DNA of 64,000 nucleotides, from the NCBI RefSeq assembly GCF_022539255.1, contig NZ_JAKZBV010000001.1:4154001-4218000 (forward strand). Direction: 5' to 3'. How positions within the stretch are numbered: position 1 is the first letter of the stretch; the number at the start of each line of letters is the position of its first letter. Below, in pieces: positions 41,422-50,002 of the stretch. The DNA comes from Sinomonas terrae (GTDB lineage Bacteria; Actinomycetota; Actinomycetes; Actinomycetales; Micrococcaceae). The position numbers and the translations under genes were made by a program. Below the pieces are notes generated by a model. That model was not told where the DNA came from, did not search any database, and saw only the letters and a list, made by a program, of their open reading frames with translations.

Positions 41422-42737
41422 CTCGGAACCTGCTGCTTATACCCGGAGATGGCCTGGCTGACAGCTGCCTTCGCCGAGATCTTGCCCTTGTAGGCGTCCT
41501 GCAGCGGACCGACAAGCTGGTCCGTGAGCGTCACGAGATGGGGGCTCTGATAATAGCTCGGGCCCTTGTCGGCGAGCTTTGAGTACACATCGAACGTCTT
41601 CTGTCCGCCGAGGAAGGGGTCCGTGTAGTTCATGAGTTCGGGGCTCTGGTAGGCGGACTTGAGCGTCGGCAAGTAGCCGATCTCCTTGAACCGCTGCACC
41701 TGGCCGGCGACGGTCAAGAAGCCGTTGGCAACCAGATCCGCCACGGCGGTGGTGTTGGCGTGCCCCTTGACGTCCGCGAAGCCAGTTCCGCCCCAAGTGG
41801 ATGTCGGATAGCCGCCGCCGGCGAAGCGCGGCATTGGGCGGATCGCCCACTTGCCCTTCTGCTCGGGCACGGTCGCCTGGATGCCGTAGGTGTTGTACCA
41901 GTCAGGCATGGCTGCGCCAAGGACAGTGTCCGACTTGAAGCCGGCCTGCAGCGCGCCTCCGTAGAGATTGTCGACGCCTACAATGAAGCCGCTCTTGAGG
42001 CCGGCGGCGAGGAAATCGATCGTCTCGACGGTCTCGTTCGAGTCCAGGGCAAGGTTCCCCTTGCTGTCGTACAGGCTGCCGCCGCGCTGGAGCAGGAACT
42101 CCAGGAAGCTTGCGACAGCGCCGGGCCCGGTATCGATAGCGAGCATGTATTTTCCCGTTTGGGCGTGGAAGTTCGCACCGAACGAAGCGAAGTCCTCCCA
42201 GGTGTCCGGGTCGGGGATCTTGTACTTCTCGAACAGGTCGGTGCGGTAGTAGTACACGCACAGCGGGTTGTCGGAGTCGAGGCCATAGACGTGGCCGTCG
42301 ACTGTGAACGGCGCCAGTCGGCTCGCAATGATGTCGTCCTTGACCTTGGCGATGCGGTCGTCCCACGGCTCGAGCAGAGAACCTGCGATGCCGCCGGACA
42401 TCAGCCGCGGGAACTGCGCGATCTCGATGCCCAGCATGTCGGGCAGCTGCTGATTCGCCGAGGCCGCGGCCAGGAACTTGGTGACGAGGTCGGGTGCGGC
42501 GTAGATCGTCGTGTCGAGAGTGTACGTGAAGGGTGTGCTCTTACTCGCATTCAGGCCCTCCGCGATCGTCGTGAAGAACTGCTGATAGCCCTTGTCATGA
42601 GTCCAGAGCGCGATCTTCGCCGCGCCGGATGTGGCAGCGGGAGGCGGACCGCCCTGCGAAGTGCATGCTGCGAGTGCGACGGCGGCACCGCCGAGGAGCC
42701 CCGCGGAGAGCAACGAGCGCCGTGTGATTTCAGGCAT
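41418..42737 (-). CDS. ABC transporter sugar-binding lipoprotein
   Basis: A 439-aa solute-binding protein. The signal peptide MPEITRRSLLSAGLLGGAAV ends in the lipobox LAAC, so it is lipid-anchored outside the membrane. The mature part has the family-1 (SBP_bac) pattern: IALWTHDKGYQQFFTTIAEG, VYGLDSDNPLCVYYYRTDLF and WAIRPMPRFAGGGYPTSTWG. It is first in the operon. By context it binds beta-galactosides or oligosaccharides. The exact ligand is unknown. Confidence 0.9.
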   Translation of the reverse strand: MPEITRRSLLSAGLLGGAAVALAACTSQGGPPPAATSGAAKIALWTHDKGYQQFFTTIAEGLNASKSTPFTYTLDTTIYAAPDLVTKFLAAASANQQLPDMLGIEIAQFPRLMSGGIAGSLLEPWDDRIAKVKDDIIASRLAPFTVDGHVYGLDSDNPLCVYYYRTDLFEKYKIPDPDTWEDFASFGANFHAQTGKYMLAIDTGPGAVASFLEFLLQRGGSLYDSKGNLALDSNETVETIDFLAAGLKSGFIVGVDNLYGGALQAGFKSDTVLGAAMPDWYNTYGIQATVPEQKGKWAIRPMPRFAGGGYPTSTWGGTGFADVKGHANTTAVADLVANGFLTVAGQVQRFKEIGYLPTLKSAYQSPELMNYTDPFLGGQKTFDVYSKLADKGPSYYQSPHLVTLTDQLVGPLQDAYKGKISAKAAVSQAISGYKQQVPS

Positions 42738-43206
42738 AGAACACTCCTTCGTGTGGCCAGGTAAGGCGATACGCCGAACCAGTCAGCAAGACGCTAAAGG
42801 CTAGTATGATATGTGTCAAGGTAAATCATATTTAGCGAGGCCTAAGATCACATCAACCAGATGCCATCACTGCAGGGCTCCCGTCCCAGGGCATGCGGCG
42901 AGCGGCGATACAAGGAGGCTCCCGTGATCACTTCGATGCCGCCCAGGGGCGGGGTCGGAAAGTCCAGCGACACGGTGCTGACGATCCCTACTCGGGCTTT
43001 GTCGGTTGAACGCGAAGCGTTTGGCGTACCCTTACTGGGCTGCGCGGAATCCGTCCCCTCGTTCGAGACCACCGCCGGGCCGCTCGAGGGGCGTCGGAGG
43101 GCGGGTATGCTGTCATTCCTGCTCCCCGGCGAACGACCCGGAGGCTCGAATCCCGCCCCGCCGGGCGTTGACGGTTGGCTGCTCGAGGAATGCGGGAAGG
43201 GTTCGA
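42738..43206. other. divergent control region between the ABC operon and the lactonase gene
   Basis: About 470 bp with no supported gene. It holds the ABC-operon promoter and operator (42791-42832) near the left end. The rest, to the GGGAAGGG site before 43207, shows nothing I can define. Confidence 0.45.
42791..42832 (-). promoter_or_regulatory. promoter and operator of the galactoside ABC operon
   Basis: Read leftward: TTGACA (42819-42814), a 17-nt spacer, and TAGCGT (42796-42791) as -35 and -10. An inverted repeat ATATGAT...ATATCAT overlaps the -35. The tract is strikingly AT-rich for this genome. The GntR-type regulator encoded at 44108 is the obvious candidate to bind it. Confidence 0.5.
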
Positions 43207-44046
43207 ATGAAGGTTGAACAGCTCACGCCCCCGCTCGTGGTGCATGGGGAGGGTCCTGCCTGGTCTCCGCGCTGGTCCGGAATCCGCTGGTTGGACATGC
43301 TCGAGGGAGACGTCTTGGAGCTGATGCCGAGCGGTTCGGTCCGGCGCCGCCATGTGGGCCCGGTTGCCAGCCTCATCGCGCCGCGTCGCGGGGGCGGAAC
43401 GATGCTCGCCACGGGCACGGAGGTGCTGGTCTCGGACAGCGACGATCTGGACGCCGCACTCGATCCGATCGCGTCGCTGGTGGACTCCCCCGCCTGCCGC
43501 CTCAACGAAGGCGGCTGCGCGCCGGACGGCTCGCTCTACATCGGGTCGATGGCCTTCGACGGGGCGAGCGGTCGCGGATCGCTGTGGCGCATCGGTGCAG
43601 ATCACACACCTGTGACCGCGATCGACCCGGTGACCGTCTCGAATGGGATCGCCTGGAGCCCGGATGGGTCCACTGCGTACTACGCAGACACTCCAACCGA
43701 CAGGGTCGATATGTTCAGCTGGACTCCCGATGACGGCTTGTCCGATCGTCGGCCCTTTGCCAGCGTCGGCGGTCCCGACGGACTGTGCGTCGATGCGGAG
43801 GGCGGCGTATGGGTCGCCCGTTACGGTGCCGGAGCCGTCCATCGATATGCACCTGACGGCGCGCTCACCGCCATCATCCGCGTCCCCGCTCCCTTCACGA
43901 CATCTGTGGCCTTCGTCGGACCCGACCTCCGGCAGCTCGTTGTCACTACGTCGCGTCTCGAGCCGCAGGCCGGTGAACTCGGTGGAGCACTCTTCGCCGT
44001 AGATCCCGGAGTGGCGGGCGTGGCCCTGACGGAATTCGCGGGATGA
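43207..44046 (+). CDS. SMP-30/gluconolactonase-family lactonase
   Basis: A 279-aa six-bladed beta-propeller enzyme that opens sugar lactones. Metal-site motifs are visible: GEGPAW (Glu near residue 15), CRLNEGGCAPDG, VSNGIAWSPDG (Asn) and GGPDGLCVDAEGG (Asp). The start follows GGGAAGGG. It is divergent from the transporter operon and upstream of the GntR gene. In this setting it probably hydrolyses galactonolactone made by a sugar dehydrogenase. Confidence 0.85.
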   Translation: MKVEQLTPPLVVHGEGPAWSPRWSGIRWLDMLEGDVLELMPSGSVRRRHVGPVASLIAPRRGGGTMLATGTEVLVSDSDDLDAALDPIASLVDSPACRLNEGGCAPDGSLYIGSMAFDGASGRGSLWRIGADHTPVTAIDPVTVSNGIAWSPDGSTAYYADTPTDRVDMFSWTPDDGLSDRRPFASVGGPDGLCVDAEGGVWVARYGAGAVHRYAPDGALTAIIRVPAPFTTSVAFVGPDLRQLVVTTSRLEPQAGELGGALFAVDPGVAGVALTEFAG

Positions 44047-44107
44047 GCACGACCGCCGGCCGTGGCCTCCGCCCCCTTTGCGTTTCCACGAATCGGGGGT
44101 GGCTCTG

Positions 44108-44932
44108 ATGAGCAGCGCCGGCCGACTGCCGCTTGAGCCTTCAGAGGGGCTCGGGATCGAGTTCTCCGAGGTCCGCGCGGGGAGTGCCTCCGAAGTGAAG
44201 ACTCCGGGCTCTCAGGGCCCGCTGGGGGGCGGGCGGCATGATCGCGTGCTCGACTCCCTTGGTGCGCGCATCGTCAGCGGGGAGCTGGCCCCCGCGACGA
44301 TGCTCGACCCAGTGCAGCTCAGCCAGCACTACGACGTCAGCCGGTCAGTGGTCCGCGAGGTGCTTCGCAGCCTGGGCAGCAGGGGCCTCCTGCGAGCTGT
44401 ACCAGGCCAGGGTACGTTCGTGCGCGAGCGCTCCGAGTGGACGCTGCTGGATCCGGACGTCCTGCGGTGGCGCTATCAGAGCCGGAAAGACCCGGACTTC
44501 CTGGCGCAGCTGACCGAGATGCGCCTCACCATCGAGCCGACTGCTGCACGGCTCGCTGCCGAGCGTCGCACCGACAGCGACGTCGCGAACATCTACATCG
44601 CTCTGTCCCGGATGGAGGATCCCCAAGCGAGCACCTCGGAGCATGTCGAAGCGGACGTGCACTTCCATCAAGCGCTTCTGCTCGCCGCCCACAACGAACT
44701 CTTCGAGAATATGTCGACGATCATCGAGATCGGACTGCGCGCCCGCGACGCATACGTGCACGGATCGATCGAGCTCGATGAAGGCGACAAGCTGCGAGAG
44801 GTTGTCGCCAGCCACCGTGGGGTGCTCGATGCGGTTCGAGCAGGACGCCCGAAGAGCGCGGAGCTAGCGATGCGCAAACTCCTCGAGCGGTCTGCCGCTG
44901 ATATTGCGCGAGTGCAGAATAGAGCGGACTGA
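44108..44932 (+). CDS. GntR-family regulator, FCD (FadR) subfamily
   Basis: A 274-aa regulator. After a 45-residue N-terminal extension comes the winged helix (VLDSLGARIVSGELAPATML, SQHYDVSRSVVREVLRSLGS, GLLRAVPGQGTFV). The FCD effector domain follows (EMRLTIEPTAARLAAERRT, VEADVHFHQALLLAAHN, SHRGVLDAVRAG). The metal-binding His/Asp residues of FCD domains are present in DVHFHQ and SHRG. DgoR-like regulators of this type respond to galactonate. It probably controls the surrounding galactoside genes. Confidence 0.87.
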   Translation: MSSAGRLPLEPSEGLGIEFSEVRAGSASEVKTPGSQGPLGGGRHDRVLDSLGARIVSGELAPATMLDPVQLSQHYDVSRSVVREVLRSLGSRGLLRAVPGQGTFVRERSEWTLLDPDVLRWRYQSRKDPDFLAQLTEMRLTIEPTAARLAAERRTDSDVANIYIALSRMEDPQASTSEHVEADVHFHQALLLAAHNELFENMSTIIEIGLRARDAYVHGSIELDEGDKLREVVASHRGVLDAVRAGRPKSAELAMRKLLERSAADIARVQNRAD

Positions 44933-45256
44933 CCCCTGCGAGCCGCGATCCGGCGAGCACGGATACGAGGCGAGCACGGATACGAATAGCCCGGCAATAT
45001 TCAATTCTGAGGAGGCCTGCAGGCGAATACCCTTCGGGCCCGAAGGCCTCCACCCTCCCGGTTTCCGTCAGCAGCACCTGTCGAGCTTCTCTCTCCGGCC
45101 GCACCACGCGGTGTCCCTTCCCCTCGAGCATCCGTCAGACTGGAGGCGAGAGCCGGAGGGACTTCTTCGCGAGCGTGAGCGGCGGAGGCGGGGCTGTGCT
45201 CTCCTGCGGTCTCGAAGAGGCTGACAGGAGAGCGGGAAGGCTTTCGTTGCCCGGGA
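44933..45256. other. gene-free stretch with a 17-bp tandem repeat
   Basis: GGCGAGCACGGATACGA is repeated directly at 44952-44968 and 44969-44985. A possible stem, CCTGCAGG-like sequence, lies near 45015. No ORF has a start signal. It separates convergent genes. Confidence 0.45.
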
Positions 45257-46168
45257 TCAGGCCCAGCGGAGGATGAGGGGGTCTTTCCGCTTGGCGATCT
45301 CGAGCAGCTGGGCGCAGGTGTCGGGGTGGAGCCCGCCGAGGGGGGCGCGGGTCTTGTCGCTGTCGATGATGCGGCCCTCCTTCATGAGGGCCTTGGTGGC
45401 GCGGAGGCCGCATTGGCGGTTCTCGAAGTGGATCAGGGGCAGGAGGTCTTCCCACCTGGCCACGGCGCTCTCGCGCCGGCCTGCGTGGTAGTCGTGGACG
45501 ATCAGGCCCAGCTGGTCGGGCACCAGGCAGCTGCTCATGGTCCCCTGCGCGCCGGCCTCTAGGTCGGGGATGAGGGTGATGGCTTCCTCGCCGTCGAACA
45601 GTCCCGGCAGGGCCCCGCCTGCCGCTGCGGCGAGGGCGCGCAGCTTGTCCGCTGTCTGGGGCATCTCGATCTTCACGTACCTGACCTGCGGGATTTCGGC
45701 CGCGAGCCGGGCCAGCAGCCCCACGGGCAGGGGGGTGGGGCTCATGGGGGCGTCCTGGATCATGACGTCGATCGCGAGCCCGTCAGTGACGCGCTTGAAG
45801 TACTCGACCACCGCGTCCTCGTCGGCCTTGACCGTGGCCCCGAAGAACGGTGCCATGAGCATGGCCATGGCCGCGCCTTCCTGCTGGGCCTGCAGGGTGC
45901 GCTGGCGGGCGATGCGGGCGCTGTAGTGGCTGGTGGTGACGCACACGGGGATCCTGCCCGCGGCGTGCTCGAGGGTGGTCCTGAGGACCTGGTCGCGCTC
46001 CTCGTCTGTGAGGGAGAACTGCTCGGAGTAGTTGGCCAGGACGCAGGCGCCGTCGGCCTTGGCATCGACCAAGAAGTCGATGATCCGGCGCTGGCCCTCC
46101 AGGTCCAGGTCTTCGTCCTCGGTGAAGACCGTCGGCACGACAGGGATGACCCCGCTGATGATGTTCAT
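45257..46168 (-). CDS. DHDPS/N-acetylneuraminate lyase family protein (keto-deoxy sugar acid aldolase candidate)
   Basis: A 303-aa class I (beta/alpha)8 barrel, MNIISGVIPVVPTVFTEDED. The Schiff-base Lys is K166 (VRYVKIEMP). The usual Tyr region reads MIQDAPMSPTPLP, lacking the DHDPS YNVPGRT, so lysine biosynthesis is unlikely. Neighbours (lactonase, galactonate dehydratase) suggest cleavage or dehydration of a 2-keto-3-deoxy sugar acid, e.g. ketodeoxygalactonate to pyruvate and glyceraldehyde. A decayed paralogue lies at 5806-6639 beside a decayed dgoD. The pair conserves that association. Confidence 0.85.
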   Translation of the reverse strand: MNIISGVIPVVPTVFTEDEDLDLEGQRRIIDFLVDAKADGACVLANYSEQFSLTDEERDQVLRTTLEHAAGRIPVCVTTSHYSARIARQRTLQAQQEGAAMAMLMAPFFGATVKADEDAVVEYFKRVTDGLAIDVMIQDAPMSPTPLPVGLLARLAAEIPQVRYVKIEMPQTADKLRALAAAAGGALPGLFDGEEAITLIPDLEAGAQGTMSSCLVPDQLGLIVHDYHAGRRESAVARWEDLLPLIHFENRQCGLRATKALMKEGRIIDSDKTRAPLGGLHPDTCAQLLEIAKRKDPLILRWA

Positions 46169-46319
46169 GCTGTTCGCTCCTGAATCAGACTTACACCGTT
46201 GAAAGCACAGTTCCCCTCGGTCCCCTCGAGGGAGAGCGGCCCGAAGTATCCGCCTCCGTCACGCGACGGAGACGCTGATCGTCGCCTCCGACCATTCCGG
46301 CGTCCTTGTCGATTGTGCT

Positions 46320-46348
46320 CTAGGTATTCCATATACTAGATCTCTGTT
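46320..46348. promoter_or_regulatory. AT-rich operator-like site between divergent genes
   Basis: CTAGGTATTCCATATACTAG, at about 46320-46339, is nearly symmetric around its centre. It lies in a GC-rich gap between the aldolase gene (leftward) and the lactonase gene (rightward). Its form fits a GntR-type operator. Which regulator binds is unknown. Confidence 0.4.
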
Positions 46349-46472
46349 CCGAAAGTTGGCAAAGCGTAGTTGCTGATCCGGACCCGCAACCCGCCGCGCC
46401 CCGGAGCCGGACAAGGGCGCGCGCGCCCGCGACCGTATGACCCCTGCAGCCCACCTCCAAGGAGATGTTGAC

Positions 46473-47369
46473 GTGCGTGACTATCCCGCTCCGCGCATTG
46501 CCTCCAGAAAGACGCATCAGGTCGGCGAGGGGCCGATCTGGGATCCCATCCGCGAGGAAGTGCTATGGGTAGACATCCCGGCCAGCGCCGTCATGCGTGC
46601 CGAACTCACCCGGGAAGGCTCCCTCCAGATCATCGAAACGATCCTGTTCCCGGATACCGCGGGCGCCGTCACGATATCCGAATCCGGGGAGCTTCTCGTC
46701 GCCGGACGCGAGCGCCTCTACACACGAGACCGTGACGGTGTGATCCATCCGGGAACCGTCCTTCTCCCGTCAGGCACCGGTCGGCGACTTAACGATGGCA
46801 AACCTGATCCGGGCGGCCACTTCGTGGTGGGGAGCCTAAGCCTGCGTCAGCGGAGCCAATCCGGCAGCGAGATCCTCGTACGGGTGGAGGCAGACGGGGC
46901 GGTTACAACCATCGACAGTGACCTGACCCTCTCCAACGGGCTGGCCTGGTCGACTGACCAGGCCAGCATGTACAGCGTGGACACGAACACACGACGCGTG
47001 TACGTGCGCGACTACGATGCATCGTCCGGCGCCATAGGGGACCGAGAGGTTTTTATCGAGCTTCCCGAAGGATTGCCTGACGGCCTGTGCGTCGACGCGG
47101 AGGATCACCTCTGGCTGGCGGTCTATGGTCTCGGGCAGGTTAACCGATACGCGCCATCAGGGGAACTCGTAGGACGGATCACGGTTCCTGCGCCGCGCGT
47201 CACCTGCGTCGCCTTCGTTGGACCGTCCCTCGACACCCTCGTGATCACGACCGCGACCGCCGGACTCAGCGAAGCGGACCTGGCCGACTATCCGCTCTCC
47301 GGCCAACTCTTCACGATCCAGCCGGGCGTCAGCGGCGCACCTTCCGCGCTGTGGTCGCCGACGCCGTGA
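46473..47369 (+). CDS. SMP-30/gluconolactonase-family lactonase, second copy
   Basis: A 298-aa beta-propeller lactonase. Key motifs are VGEGPIWDPIREEVLWVDIP, GRRLNDGKPDPGGHFVVGS, TLSNGLAWS and LPDGLCVDAEDHLWLAVYG. The start is the GTG at 46473, placed 8 nt after AAGGAG. An ATG at 46437 has no such signal. It is distinct from the lactonase at 43207. It heads a rightward run with the FAH hydrolase, ADH and SDR genes, so it probably opens the lactone that enters that pathway. Confidence 0.85.
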   Translation: MRDYPAPRIASRKTHQVGEGPIWDPIREEVLWVDIPASAVMRAELTREGSLQIIETILFPDTAGAVTISESGELLVAGRERLYTRDRDGVIHPGTVLLPSGTGRRLNDGKPDPGGHFVVGSLSLRQRSQSGSEILVRVEADGAVTTIDSDLTLSNGLAWSTDQASMYSVDTNTRRVYVRDYDASSGAIGDREVFIELPEGLPDGLCVDAEDHLWLAVYGLGQVNRYAPSGELVGRITVPAPRVTCVAFVGPSLDTLVITTATAGLSEADLADYPLSGQLFTIQPGVSGAPSALWSPTP

Positions 47370-47414
47370 CCGAGCCATCCGTTTCCAGAAAACGACCATC
47401 TGAAAGGAACACCC

Positions 47415-48275
47415 ATGAAGCTTGTCCGCATCGGCGCGTTCGGCGAAGAGAAGCCGGCGGTTCTCGTCGATGACGTCCGATATGTGGATGTCTCGGACGT
47501 CATCGACGATTTCGGCGAGGACTTCTTCGCATCTGACGGCATCACCCGGATCCTTCCGGTCGTGGACGAAAGGGCGGCCGCCGGCGATGTGCACGCCTTG
47601 GCCGACCAGCGGCTCGGGGCGCCGATTGCGCGCCCGCATCAGATCATCTGCGTAGGCCTGAACTACGCAGACCATGCCGCCGAGAGCGGACAGGCAGTTC
47701 CCGCCGAGCCGATCCTGTTCACCAAGTCGCCGAACACTTTGATCGGACCCAATGACGATGTGCGCATTCCCCGCGGCGCGACCAAGACCGACTGGGAGGT
47801 CGAACTGGGAATCGTCATCGGCAAACGCACCAGCTACCTCAACACCGCGGAGGAGGCCCGGGCCGCCATCGCGGGGTTCGTCCTCGTCAACGATGTGAGT
47901 GAGCGGGCCTTCCAAATGGAACGCTCCGGCCAGTGGCTCAAGGGCAAGTCGTCAGAGACCTTCAATCCGGCTGGACCTTGGCTGCTCACCGGGGACGAAA
48001 TCGGTGATGTCACCGCGCTTGACATGTGGCTGGACCTCAACGGCATCCGTCGGCAAACTGGATCGACCGCGACGATGATCTTCGACCCGTACTTCATCGT
48101 CCAGTACATCAGCCAGTTCACGGTGCTCGAACCCGGCGACCTGATCAACACCGGAACCCCGCCCGGGGTCGGGATGGGCCACAACCCGCCCATCTGGCTC
48201 AAGCCCGGCGACGTCATGGAACTGGGCATCGACGGACTGGGAAGCCAGCGCCAGAGGGTGATCGCACCACGATGA
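47415..48275 (+). CDS. fumarylacetoacetate hydrolase family protein (diketo sugar acid hydrolase candidate)
   Basis: A 286-aa FAH-fold hydrolase. A short N-terminal domain is followed by IICVGLNYADHAAE, PILFTKSPNTLIGPNDDVRI, and the metal site DWEVELGIVIGKR (two Glu) with a later Asp in LVNDVSER. C-terminal GTPPGVGMGHNPP is the usual loop. In sugar-acid clusters members split 2,4-diketo-3-deoxy acids to pyruvate plus lactate or glycolate. It overlaps the ADH gene by 4 nt. The SDR downstream would make the diketo substrate. Confidence 0.85.
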   Translation: MKLVRIGAFGEEKPAVLVDDVRYVDVSDVIDDFGEDFFASDGITRILPVVDERAAAGDVHALADQRLGAPIARPHQIICVGLNYADHAAESGQAVPAEPILFTKSPNTLIGPNDDVRIPRGATKTDWEVELGIVIGKRTSYLNTAEEARAAIAGFVLVNDVSERAFQMERSGQWLKGKSSETFNPAGPWLLTGDEIGDVTALDMWLDLNGIRRQTGSTATMIFDPYFIVQYISQFTVLEPGDLINTGTPPGVGMGHNPPIWLKPGDVMELGIDGLGSQRQRVIAPR

Positions 48276-49285
48276 AAGCCCTCGTACTCACCGAACCGCA
48301 CCACGCGGAAGTGCAGGACGTCGAACCTCCCGTCCCCGCAGCGGACGAAGTCCTCGTCGACGTCACCCTCGCCGGGATCTGCGGGACCGACATCGAACTC
48401 TTCACCGGAGAGATGCAGTACCTGCACACCGGATACGCGAAGTACCCGCTGCGGATCGGACACGAATGGATGGGAACCGTCAGCGCCGTCGGCACTGACG
48501 TCGACCCTTCGTGGCTGGGAAGGCGCGTCACCGGCGACACGATGGTCGGCTGCGGGAAATGCCGACGATGCGCGACCGGCTACCAGCACGTGTGCGAGTA
48601 TCGCTTCGAGCTCGGTGTCGGCGGCGGCCGACCCGGCGCCCTGGCAGAGAAGGTCTCACTCCCACTCCGCGCACTTCACGCCCTGCCCGACGAAGTCAGC
48701 GATGCAGCGGGGGCGCTCGTCGAGCCGGCCGCGAACAGCTTCCGAGCCGCAGCCGCCGCGAACGTGCAACCGGGGCAGCGGGCCCTCGTAATGGGTCCGG
48801 GAACTCTTGGACTGCTGTGCGCAATGTTCCTGCAGGCCCGCCGAGTCGAGACGCACCTCCTGGGACGTTCGGAAGAGAGATTGCAGTTCGCCCGCAGCCT
48901 GGGAATCGAGAATGCGTGGATCAATGAGACGCTCCCGCGACGGCCTTGGGACGCAGTCATCGACGCCTCCAGCGCCGCGCAGCTGCCGGCACGCGCGGTC
49001 GAGCTCGTAGAACCGGGCAAACGGGTCATTTATCTGGGCATCGCGGCAGCTCCCAGCCTTGTCGACACTCGGGACTTGGTCCTCTCCGACATAACAGCAG
49101 TCGGAGTCCTCAGCGGGTCACCGGTCATCCCGCAGACCATCGAGTCCTTCGCCTCGGGGGAGGTGGACCCAGCTCCCCTCATCGCCGCGACAATCCCTCT
49201 TGACCAGCTTCCGGATGTGCTAGCAGGGGCACGGCCAGCGAACGCGGGCCCCGGACCGAAGATCCATGTGACCACCCGACAATGA
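48272..49285 (+). CDS. zinc-dependent alcohol dehydrogenase (sugar or threonine dehydrogenase type)
   Basis: A 337-aa medium-chain dehydrogenase. Catalytic zinc ligands lie in GICGTDIELF and RIGHEWMG. The structural zinc has four Cys in CGKCRRCATGYQHVC. The Rossmann motif is ALVMGPGTLGLLCAMF. By context it probably oxidises the free sugar (for example L-fucose, L-rhamnose or L-galactose) to its lactone, or a polyol. Its start is fused to the FAH stop (ATGA), so the two are coupled. Confidence 0.85.
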   Translation: MKALVLTEPHHAEVQDVEPPVPAADEVLVDVTLAGICGTDIELFTGEMQYLHTGYAKYPLRIGHEWMGTVSAVGTDVDPSWLGRRVTGDTMVGCGKCRRCATGYQHVCEYRFELGVGGGRPGALAEKVSLPLRALHALPDEVSDAAGALVEPAANSFRAAAAANVQPGQRALVMGPGTLGLLCAMFLQARRVETHLLGRSEERLQFARSLGIENAWINETLPRRPWDAVIDASSAAQLPARAVELVEPGKRVIYLGIAAAPSLVDTRDLVLSDITAVGVLSGSPVIPQTIESFASGEVDPAPLIAATIPLDQLPDVLAGARPANAGPGPKIHVTTRQ

Positions 49286-49302
49286 ATTACAGGAGAGCCA
49301 CC

Positions 49303-49977
49303 ATGACTCGTGCGATCGTTACAGGCGGGGCCAGCGGCCTGGGCGCAGCCACCGTTGCAAGGATGAGGGCCGAGAACATCGAGGTCTTCGCCGTGGACAT
49401 AGCCGGCGAGGCCGACATCCGGCTGGACATCACTGACGAGGAGGCTGTCCAGGAGACTGCGGCTCGCATAGGCCCCGTAGACATCCTGGTCAACTCTGCA
49501 GGAATCGTCGGACCGAACACGGCGCTCGCGTCGACCAGGTCGGATCAATGGCGCAAAGTATTCGACGTGAACGTCATCGGCACGGTCACGATGATGCGAG
49601 CTTTCATCCCGGGCATGGTTGAACGCGGATGGGGCCGGATCGTGAACATAGCCAGCATGGCCGGCAAGGACGGAAATCCCAACCTGTCCATCTACTCCGC
49701 CTCGAAAGCGGCGGTCATCGCGCTGACCAAGTCGGCCGGGAAGGAGCTGGCCACCACGGGCGTCCTCGTCAACGCGATCGCGCCCGCCGTGATCGCCACG
49801 CCCATGAACGACGACACTGCACCGGAGGTGTTGGCACATATCAGGAGCCTGATCCCGATGAAACGGGTGGGGACTCCGGAGGAAGTGGCAGAACTCATCG
49901 CCTGGCTCACCTCGAAGAAGGTGAGCTTCTCGACGGGAGCCGTCTACGACATCAGCGGGGGCCGCGCCACGTACTAG
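49303..49977 (+). CDS. SDR-family NAD(P)-dependent dehydrogenase (ketodeoxy acid dehydrogenase candidate)
   Basis: A 224-aa short-chain dehydrogenase. It shows TGGASGLG near the start, an acidic cofactor residue (FAVDIAGEAD), NSAG, NIASMAGK, and YSASK. It is shorter than usual, at the low end for the class. The start follows AGGAGAG. In diketo-hydrolase pathways an SDR oxidises the 2-keto-3-deoxy acid at C4 before FAH cleavage, which fits this operon. A sugar dehydrogenase role is the alternative. Confidence 0.84.
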   Translation: MTRAIVTGGASGLGAATVARMRAENIEVFAVDIAGEADIRLDITDEEAVQETAARIGPVDILVNSAGIVGPNTALASTRSDQWRKVFDVNVIGTVTMMRAFIPGMVERGWGRIVNIASMAGKDGNPNLSIYSASKAAVIALTKSAGKELATTGVLVNAIAPAVIATPMNDDTAPEVLAHIRSLIPMKRVGTPEEVAELIAWLTSKKVSFSTGAVYDISGGRATY

Positions 49978-50002
49978 CAGCCGGCACTCCGTGCGAAGTT
50001 CG

